DNA of 21,566 nt, from positions 1-21,566 of the IMG/VR virus record IMGVR_UViG_3300042893_002170. One strand, 5' to 3'. How positions within the stretch are numbered: position 1 is the first letter of the stretch; the number at the start of each line of letters is the position of its first letter. The position numbers were made by a program, and so were the translations under genes. Shown here in pieces: positions 10,101 to 15,694 of the stretch. The notes beneath the pieces are model-generated. The model did not search any database. It saw nothing but the letters and a program-made list of their open reading frames with translations, and was not told the origin of the DNA. This DNA is from a virus.

Positions 10101-11466
10101 ATATTACGATGGTATCGATACTTTTGACTTCCGTCCATTTACCAGCAATACAGCTGCCTACTCCACAACAGTCGGTGGTGCTACTGTCAACCCCGCTAAC
10201 ACTCAGACATTGAATAGCGATGAAAAGTACTTCCCTGTACCCGATTCGCAAGTTACGTTTGACATTGAGTTTTACGGAAGCAGAATTGATAGAGTTGTTG
10301 TTAATAAAAATACATTAATTTCTGTTATCCAAGGTGCACCAGACGTTGCTAACTTGAAGGATCCAGGAGCTCCTGCTGATTCCATTACAGTCAACAGACT
10401 GTTTGTTCCACCATATCCTTCTTTGCCTTCTGCTCTTTCAAATACAACCTTCCAAATTTTGGATAAGAGAGTTGGTAATGAGTCTTCTATTGTTAATGGG
10501 AGACAGCAAGCATACACTATTAACAACTTAAATTCCTCTGCTGATACTAGATCTCAGCCAAAGCGTTATTCAATGTCTCAGATTAACAAACTCGAGAAAA
10601 GAATTGATAGCCTAGAAAAGCAAGTTGCTTTAAACACATTGGAAAAGCAGATAACGGAGCTGGTTATTCCTAGCTCTAACGATTCCGGTAAAGATAGATT
10701 TAAGAATGCGTTCTTGGTAGATAATTTTGATGATGCCTTTGTTGTTGATAGAACAAGTCTTGAGAGTACGGCTTATATTGACAGTCAGAATAGTGAATTG
10801 TTGCCACTGACAACTATCTTCAATGTTGAAAGTATTTTTGATAGATCTGATGCTGCTACTGCAAATAATATCCATCAAAATAAAACTTTATTGCTTCCAT
10901 ACGAAGAGTATACAATTGTTAGTCAATTGAGCGCTTCAGAACCAAGAGTTGTTAGATCGGTGCCAGCTGCAATAGAGACTGCTGCTGTTACATACTATCC
11001 TGTTGATGACTATGTTTACACACCGCCAGATCCTATTGTAACCACAACGCCTACTGTAGCTGTTGTTCCTATTGTACAGCCTCCTGTTGTACAAAAACCT
11101 GCTATGGTTAGAGTAATTACAGATGGTGCAGTTGAATACTATGAAGCCGACTTTGTGGCTGAGTTTTATCAAAACAATAGAGAGTGGGTTGAATCAAGAT
11201 ATGGCGTACCTGAATTCAGCGGATTCAGAGCTGGTGATGAGACGGCAGTGTTTGATGTCGTTCTTACTTCAAAAGTTTCAATACCTGAGGTACAATCTAC
11301 ACCTGCAGAAGTTATTGTTGTTACCACGACAATTGACCCCCCACAGACACAAACAACATCTGAGCCATATATTCAGATAACAGATGCTAACGCTGAGGAG
11401 GCATCAATGACAAGAGACACTGGTGGTGGTAAGTATGTTGAAGATTTCTCAAACATGCAATATTAA
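7120..11466 (+). CDS. Large DUF4815-type virion structural protein (1448 aa)
   Basis: A large baseplate- or fibre-associated structural protein typical of T4-like marine phages, where it follows gp8. The N-terminus is diagnostic for the DUF4815 type: TTPYWDDFNEDKDFYKILFK (residues 9-28), then PGVALQTRELNQLQTILQKQ (29-48), then VERFGDHVFKSGTIVSG. The middle is beta-rich with glycine-turn modules (NNGGLGFANSD; SNAGKDYTTLPQVVI). Around residues 742-800 is a 'GTSTTFATDYAAGDYISVY' module that recurs three times in the 754-residue protein. A coiled coil (about residues 1152-1183; INKLEKRIDSLEKQVALNTL) precedes DRFKNAFLVDNFDDAF, a motif I recognise from marine homologues. A Pro/Val/Thr linker (about 1300-1329) leads to an unfamiliar C-terminus. 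One cysteine. The exact role is not established from sequence; a connector between wedge and fibre, analogous to gp9/gp10, is an inference. Confidence 0.85.
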   Translation: MSLETNFNTTPYWDDFNEDKDFYKILFKPGVALQTRELNQLQTILQKQVERFGDHVFKSGTIVSGVNFIYNPLLAYAKIKDLQEDGQPVNPQDYVGFFVKNSANLQAIVVNYATGFESKSPDLNTLFLQYTNSGNTYNLSAFSNDDVLEIFSKENNLFDVDVNNGGLGFANSDTLHVISAVTVQVSSGAFTNGEIFTQATSGARQQIVGIASGLTSNTKILSIKPINSEQLANTSANSNTWTVSTGYNITGNTSSAVANVISQIGSGATGSIITDSLGVVQNLVLSNAGKDYTTLPQVVIKPASASASVSTLDLAARSYKAKVRVAPGTFAAPVGYGYSFGVTEGVIYQKGTFSRVIPQSVIVSKYSTLPDNISVGFTSDESIVKYTTDSSLYDNAANTYNETAPGADRLRIRPTLFVVNTDIGSANSEFLSLVEFSDGVASKENRNTVYNQLAKEFETRTFESSGNFVIDPFRSSTKEKVSNTTHVSVVVDPGTAYISGKRVETSGNLSKDVQKSNTVFSKANQTITANYGNYVVVKELAGFFDFKSGTTVNLYDTAKTLLTSVSTGAITPAGTLIGSARMRSIVYQSGTIGTPNATYRLYLFDVTMNAGKSFSDVKSFYFDSTYDGICDAVLEADGTSSVNVAILKDTNNPDIIFKTGVKAVKSISDISYTYRTSTENLTLNANGTIEITAPTTYTFPYSGSLSLSAAQKADFIIAPVSNTNTSNTTGTSSGNTTSANLVGTSTTFATDYAAGDYISVYTNAVSYDVKRVENVVNNTLIILNSALTAANSSTNTALFLPAFYPLDLSRSTRTITTSANAAVATVDLSETLAASANVVAFYNIRIPSAVQINKDLNRDLYVKVYTGNNATVSASGNNTTGPWSLGVPDTFRLKAVYFGNTASSTDVTKHFFVNSYNDGDVVKNAELRLVPGSDLAISNTQWLLAKFDAFDVNTSEGFITINSYNDIINDATGYSNNTFINRLEVPEVLTSDGRYYDGIDTFDFRPFTSNTAAYSTTVGGATVNPANTQTLNSDEKYFPVPDSQVTFDIEFYGSRIDRVVVNKNTLISVIQGAPDVANLKDPGAPADSITVNRLFVPPYPSLPSALSNTTFQILDKRVGNESSIVNGRQQAYTINNLNSSADTRSQPKRYSMSQINKLEKRIDSLEKQVALNTLEKQITELVIPSSNDSGKDRFKNAFLVDNFDDAFVVDRTSLESTAYIDSQNSELLPLTTIFNVESIFDRSDAATANNIHQNKTLLLPYEEYTIVSQLSASEPRVVRSVPAAIETAAVTYYPVDDYVYTPPDPIVTTTPTVAVVPIVQPPVVQKPAMVRVITDGAVEYYEADFVAEFYQNNREWVESRYGVPEFSGFRAGDETAVFDVVLTSKVSIPEVQSTPAEVIVVTTTIDPPQTQTTSEPYIQITDANAEEASMTRDTGGGKYVEDFSNMQY

Positions 11467-11484
11467 AAACTCTTTAGAAACATC

Positions 11485-11492
11485 TATAAATA
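11485..11492 (+). promoter_or_regulatory. T4 late promoter, perfect consensus TATAAATA
   Basis: An exact TATAAATA sits in the 32-base gap between the 1448-residue gene and the 122-residue gene. Its last base is separated from the ATG (11499) by six bases, the same geometry as the gp8 promoter. The predicted start of transcription (about 11498) falls at the start codon, giving a leaderless message for the 122- and 754-residue genes. Confidence 0.75.
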
Positions 11493-11498
11493 AAAGTT

Positions 11499-11867
11499 AT
11501 GGGACAAAGAAAACTTCGATTCAAAGAGAGAGACATAATTCTAGAGTTTTATGGCTTAAGACCTCACACCACTCATTACTTTTACTTTGATAAGGTCAAG
11601 GTAACGAGTATGGTTAAACAATTTGGTAAGAAACTAGGTGGGGCTTTAATCTCTGATGAGAACGGTAATTTAAAAGTGATTTTTTATTTGTCATCAGGAA
11701 TATCTTCAAATTCGTATGAAAGTATTCCGGTTAAAGTTAGCAATCTTGAATCTGGAAGAAAAGAGATTGTTGTTACGACAATCAATCAAACAACATTGCC
11801 TGACAATTACTACAACGCATCGACATCTTTTGGTGCTGTAGTTTTAGGATTAGACAAAACAGTGTAA
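11499..11867 (+). CDS. Small structural protein resembling an internal module of large marine-phage fibre-connector proteins (122 aa)
   Basis: A 122-residue protein. Residues 1-31 (RKLRFKERDIILEFYGLRPH then TTHYFYFD) and 48-60 (GALISDENGNLKV) resemble a module I know from large T4-like marine-phage structural proteins: 'R...F...GL+P.T..Y.FFD...V' followed by 'L.TD..G...G.F.IP'. There it lies inside one long polypeptide, between the DUF4815-type part and the part that continues in the next gene here. This supports a split of one ancestral protein into three genes. It starts six bases after a consensus late promoter and has no Shine-Dalgarno sequence. Its stop is one base before the next ATG. 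No cysteines. It is too short for a fibre by itself and probably forms a complex with its neighbours (inference). Confidence 0.75.
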   Translation: MGQRKLRFKERDIILEFYGLRPHTTHYFYFDKVKVTSMVKQFGKKLGGALISDENGNLKVIFYLSSGISSNSYESIPVKVSNLESGRKEIVVTTINQTTLPDNYYNASTSFGAVVLGLDKTV

Positions 11868-11868
11868 T

Positions 11869-14133
11869 ATGTTCAATAAAGCTCAATCATTCTTTTTAGA
11901 CTCATCGTCAGCTCAAGGAGCTTCAGTCGTATTCGTCACGAGTATAGAACTATACTTTAAAGACAAACCCACTGCAAACAAAACGCAGTCTGGATCTTCC
12001 AAGCCTAGTGTTTCTTTAAACATATGTGAAGTTAAGGATAACGTTCCAAACTGGAACACTGCTGATATTAAAACTCTAGCGCGGGTTGATTATGACAATA
12101 TCAATACTAGCGCAACGGCTGATACATCTACTAAGTTTACTTTCGATACCCCAGTTCCTCTTCAAACGAACAAACAATATGCATTCTTAATTAAGTTTGA
12201 TTCTGATGAGTCTTTTTCTTTGTGGAAAAACCGAGTAGACGAAGTTGATATTAACACAGGAGTAGCTGCAAAGTTGTCTTCTGGTAAAGTTGATGGAAAT
12301 GCTTACGACATCACAAATGGATTTGACGTAACTCCTCTTTCTGATGTAGATTACAAGTTTAAAATTAATGTTGCTAAATTTACTGGCGCAAGAAGTAATA
12401 CTTTTACAGTTAGTAATGAGGCATATGATTTCTTAAAATTGACATCAGGTGCCGTGAATGGTACGTTTATTGGTGGTGAATACGTTTATCAACAACAAGC
12501 TAACTTGACTGGTACTGTTGCAGTTTCTTCAGGTGGTGCTAACATTGATGGCACAACAACAACCTTTACATCTGATGTTGCTAATAATGACTTAGTTATT
12601 GTTGCCAACTCCACTGTTTCTCAAGTAAGAAAAGTTAACATTGTAACTAATACAACGTTTATGAATGTTACGAGTACTTTCTCTACTACAGCGTCTGCTG
12701 TAAATATTAGAAAGTTCAATACAGGTACAATTTCAATCGACTCGTCAAGCAACACCATTTCTGGAACTAACACAAACTTTGCTTCAATTTCCTCAAACAC
12801 ATTTATTGTAATTTCAGATGGAACTGATGGAAACACTGAAGTTAGAAAAGTTGTCAGTGTTGATTCTGGTAACCAGACATTGGTGCTAGATGTAGTACCA
12901 TCTTTTACAAATACAACTGCTGGTTATTTCGTATCCCCTGTTGCAAAGGTAGACAGCTTCAAAGCATATGGCGACTTCCTCACATTGTATGATTCTTCAG
13001 CAAACACAACTGCATATTTTGCAGGCAGTACTATTATCAAAGGTGTTGACTCATTAGCTAATGCTACGGTTTCCTCAATTGAGAATGTCAACATTTCTAG
13101 ATTTGCTCCATACTTTAACGTCAAGGTTCCTAGTGGAGCAAAGGCAAAGTATTATGTTAACTTTGCAAACACAACTTATGCTAAGACTACAGGTAACTTG
13201 ACTGAAGTTGATCTCGGCAAGAATGCGCTTCTTTCTTATCCAGCAATGATTGCTTCAAGATCGAACGAAGTCAACAATTCAACAAACCTCTTTGCAAACT
13301 CCAAGAGCTTCAATGCAAAGTTAGAGTTTAGTTCAGAAAATCCTTTTGTTTCCCCATACGTCTTGGAAGAAAACTTGGACTTTGGCATTCAACAATTCAT
13401 TATTAATAACACATCAACAAACGAAGCATATTCCAACGGTGCTGCATATTCTAAGTATGTTTCGAAGCCAGTTATTCTTGGTACTGATCAAGTAGCAGAA
13501 GACTTAATTGTTTTCATGACAGCTTTCAAACCATCCGGTACTGATATTGAAGTTTACGCTAAGCTGTTGAGTGAAGAAGATGGTCAAAACTTAAATCAAA
13601 AGAATTGGACAAAGTTAGCATTGGATATCCCAACAGGATCTTCAATTAACAGCTTGGATTCGAATCCAAACGACTTTATTAATTTGAAGTATGTAATTCC
13701 TTCAGCACAAGCTGGTGCTAAGGTGACTAGTGGAACGTTCAGCATTCCGACAGCTACAAATGTAATTACGGGAAGCTATAGTACAGTCAATACAGACATT
13801 ACTGCTGGATCTGTTGTTAAAGTTTACAACCCAACATTCCCTGATTCATTCTTCGTTGATACGGTAACCGCTTCTAACACAACAACAATAACGGTATCAA
13901 GCGCTGTGTCAAATTCAAGCTTGAGAGGATCTGGTTTGAATATTGATGTGATTACGGACAAGAACTCAGGCTTCTTGAATAATCAAAATTACAACATTGT
14001 AAGATACTTCAATACTTCACTTGCTAAGTATGATGGATTTAAAGTATTTGCAATTAAGATTGTATTGTTATCATCTGCAAGCTACTTGGTTCCAAGAGTT
14101 GAAGAGTACAGAGCAATTGCGGTATCTGCATAA
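11869..14133 (+). CDS. Virion structural / fibre-connector protein (754 aa)
   Basis: A 754-residue structural protein corresponding to the C-terminal half of large marine T4-like structural proteins. Residues 1-30 (NKAQSFFLDSSSAQGASVVF then VTSIELYFKDK) resemble the 'AQSFFV...GVFVTSVDLYFKTKD' segment, and residues 50-120 the following beta-sandwich (VSLNICEV; STKFTFDTPVPL; YAFLIKFDSDESFSLW). Three modules of the type 'GTxTxF...D...xVxV......RKV..V...T' occur at about residues 228-280, 298-357 and 628-695. Residues 525-590 (YSKYVSKPVILG; DLIVFMTAFKPSGTDIEVYA) and the C-terminus (GFKVFAIKIVLLSSASYLVP, RVEEYRAIAV) are conserved signatures in marine homologues. Start codon follows the previous stop by one base. 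One cysteine. A peripheral baseplate or fibre-attachment role is inferred. Confidence 0.82.
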   Translation: MFNKAQSFFLDSSSAQGASVVFVTSIELYFKDKPTANKTQSGSSKPSVSLNICEVKDNVPNWNTADIKTLARVDYDNINTSATADTSTKFTFDTPVPLQTNKQYAFLIKFDSDESFSLWKNRVDEVDINTGVAAKLSSGKVDGNAYDITNGFDVTPLSDVDYKFKINVAKFTGARSNTFTVSNEAYDFLKLTSGAVNGTFIGGEYVYQQQANLTGTVAVSSGGANIDGTTTTFTSDVANNDLVIVANSTVSQVRKVNIVTNTTFMNVTSTFSTTASAVNIRKFNTGTISIDSSSNTISGTNTNFASISSNTFIVISDGTDGNTEVRKVVSVDSGNQTLVLDVVPSFTNTTAGYFVSPVAKVDSFKAYGDFLTLYDSSANTTAYFAGSTIIKGVDSLANATVSSIENVNISRFAPYFNVKVPSGAKAKYYVNFANTTYAKTTGNLTEVDLGKNALLSYPAMIASRSNEVNNSTNLFANSKSFNAKLEFSSENPFVSPYVLEENLDFGIQQFIINNTSTNEAYSNGAAYSKYVSKPVILGTDQVAEDLIVFMTAFKPSGTDIEVYAKLLSEEDGQNLNQKNWTKLALDIPTGSSINSLDSNPNDFINLKYVIPSAQAGAKVTSGTFSIPTATNVITGSYSTVNTDITAGSVVKVYNPTFPDSFFVDTVTASNTTTITVSSAVSNSSLRGSGLNIDVITDKNSGFLNNQNYNIVRYFNTSLAKYDGFKVFAIKIVLLSSASYLVPRVEEYRAIAVSA

Positions 14134-14351
14134 TGGACACGACAAAGTTAAAGAGACATCCATATACGCAAGCGGTGATCAACACAGACACAGCTTCGTA
14201 TAGACAACATATCTTCGAGGAACAGAGGAGCAGAGAGCTTCGCGGTGCTTTAACTGAGGTAAATACTCTGCGTAGGGATGTTGATGATATCAAAGATATG
14301 CTCAGAACAATAATTAACGGAATGAACAATAATGGCCAGAAGTGTAGCTAA
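14133..14351 (+). CDS. Small coiled-coil protein of the fibre module (72 aa)
   Basis: A 72-residue basic protein whose first base is the last base of the preceding stop (TAATG). It overlaps the next gene by 20 bases in a different frame. The N-terminus is KLKRHPYTQAVINTDTASYR. Residues 29-65 form a clear amphipathic heptad pattern (RSRELRGALTEVNTLRRDVD then DIKDMLRTI), so an oligomeric coiled coil is likely. I do not recognise a named family. Being translationally sandwiched between two structural genes, it may be an adaptor, trimerisation peptide or assembly factor for the following fibre (inference). It is real rather than a shadow: it is coupled at both ends and its composition (charged, helical) is unlike the beta-rich neighbours. 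One cysteine, next to the C-terminus. Confidence 0.72.
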   Translation: MDTTKLKRHPYTQAVINTDTASYRQHIFEEQRSRELRGALTEVNTLRRDVDDIKDMLRTIINGMNNNGQKCS

Positions 14352-15684
14352 TGTAGTTGTATCGACGGATACGTTTGCTTCTTGGATAGGAAGAACAAAT
14401 CAGCTTGCTGATTCAATGTCGCTGTATGCTGTTACTGTGGAAGCCAATACAACTGGAGCAAATGTTTCGGGGAATGGATTTATTAATGGAGTCTTTTCTG
14501 CTAACACTATTGCAGCAGGTCAAGTTCTTCGTGGTGGTTCAGTAGCTACATCCGCCAACTTAAACATTACATCCAATACAAGATTTACTGGTGCTGTTTT
14601 ATATTCAACAGCTAACCTTGACATTCAAGTAGCAAACGCTAGTGTTAACTCTACCATTCTTTATATCAATGGTGGGTTGGCTAATGTAACATCTAATGTT
14701 TCTGTTGTCACTACAAATACATCCATCCAGGCAGCTAATACAGCCCTGAAGGGTGGAAACGTCCACATCACATCGAATACACAGATCAATGCAGCAAACG
14801 TTGTTGTAACGGGCGTGAGTACTGTACTAAGCGGTACAACACTAAGCATTACAAGCAATACAGATCTAGTAGCTACAACTCTTAATGCAAACGCTGTTGT
14901 TACGGTTAATGGTAATACAACAGTTACTGCTAATAGCATTACATTAAAAGCTAATAGCTCTCTTAATACTATTTCCATCTCCGGCAACGGGACTGTATCC
15001 AATACAACTATTTCAGGCAACACATTTAGTGTAGTTGGTAATACAACATTCTCCAATGTGGTTAGTATTGCTCAAACATTAGGTGTTACTGGAGCCGTGA
15101 CTCTTAGCAATACAATTGCTGTTACGGGAAATGCAACGTTTAGCAATGTAAGCGCCTTTACAGGTGCGGCTACTTTCAGTAACACGGTTAACGTTTCTGG
15201 TTTGTTAACGGTTGCAACATCAAACATTGCATCTGCAGATATCAACACTGCTAACATTGTTAATTTATCAGTATCTAACAATCTAACATTAAATGCCAAT
15301 CTTGTTGTAAACGGTACTTCGAGTATCAGTGGCAATGCAACTTTCAACACTGATTATGTGGTTGTTGTAAGCTCCAATACAAACGTAGGTGCAAATACAA
15401 CAGATCCTCAAAGAGTGTTTTCCTTCCCCAAGGGAACTTATTCATCAGCGAAGATTACAGCTCAAGTTAAAACAGTTGGTGATTCCAATACTCAAATTAA
15501 CGAAATTGTATTGGCACATGATACAACAACCTCATACTTAACTGTTTATGGAACTGTGTCATCACCTCTAAATTCTAACCTTGGTGTTTTCTCTACAGCA
15601 ATAAATACCGCTAATGTAGAGCTATATCTTTTGCAATCTACTGCAAACTCTAAAATTAAAGTTGTAGCTCATTTAATTAAATAA
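14332..15684 (+). CDS. Repetitive tail fibre protein (450 aa)
   Basis: A 450-residue fibre-like protein with a conserved-looking N-terminal attachment segment (SVANVVVSTDTFASWIGRTN then QLADSMSLYAVTVEANT, residues 4-40). A long beta-repeat shaft runs from about 45 to 340, extremely rich in Asn, Thr, Ser, Ala and Val. Its repeats include GNTTFSNVV, GNATFSNVS and GAATFSNTV. A non-repetitive C-terminal domain follows (about 341-450; YVVVVSSNTNVGANTTDPQR ... LYLLQSTANSKIKVVAHLIK), plausibly the trimeric head. There are no cysteines. The ATG lies 20 bases inside the preceding gene with GGAA upstream. Such fibres are common in T4-like marine phages next to S74-terminated fibres. Whether this one binds receptor or is a shaft partner cannot be told from sequence. 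Confidence 0.85.
   Translation: MARSVANVVVSTDTFASWIGRTNQLADSMSLYAVTVEANTTGANVSGNGFINGVFSANTIAAGQVLRGGSVATSANLNITSNTRFTGAVLYSTANLDIQVANASVNSTILYINGGLANVTSNVSVVTTNTSIQAANTALKGGNVHITSNTQINAANVVVTGVSTVLSGTTLSITSNTDLVATTLNANAVVTVNGNTTVTANSITLKANSSLNTISISGNGTVSNTTISGNTFSVVGNTTFSNVVSIAQTLGVTGAVTLSNTIAVTGNATFSNVSAFTGAATFSNTVNVSGLLTVATSNIASADINTANIVNLSVSNNLTLNANLVVNGTSSISGNATFNTDYVVVVSSNTNVGANTTDPQRVFSFPKGTYSSAKITAQVKTVGDSNTQINEIVLAHDTTTSYLTVYGTVSSPLNSNLGVFSTAINTANVELYLLQSTANSKIKVVAHLIK
15028..15201 (+). repeat. Degenerate 12-residue beta-repeats in the 450-aa fibre shaft
   Basis: Successive units SVVGNTTFSNVV, LGVTGAVTLSNTI, AVTGNATFSNVS, AFTGAATFSNTV and NVSG share the pattern 'V-x-G-x-x-T-h-S-N-x-h'. 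The DNA copies are not identical, so this is a selected protein repeat rather than a recent tandem duplication. Confidence 0.6.
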
Positions 15685-15685
15685 C

Positions 15686-15688
15686 AGG
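15686..15688 (+). promoter_or_regulatory. Ribosome binding site of the S74-terminated fibre gene
   Basis: AGG in the ten-base gap after the previous stop, six bases before the ATG at 15695. It supports this start codon. Confidence 0.4.
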
Positions 15689-15694
15689 TAACCG

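Noticed and set aside
14661-15056. 131-codon minus-strand open frame opposite the 450-aa fibre
   Set aside because: Antisense shadow of an Asn/Thr/Val-rich repeat gene; Val/Leu/Thr monotony, no ribosome binding site, no domain, and the plus strand is clearly coding.
14560-15360. CRISPR-like or tandem DNA repeats in the fibre gene
   Set aside because: The repetition is at the protein level with variable codons and no fixed spacers; it is a fibre shaft.
15600-15607. AATAAATA inside the 450-aa fibre, upstream of the S74 fibre
   Set aside because: Same one-mismatch motif within a coding region; AT-rich background makes such matches common.
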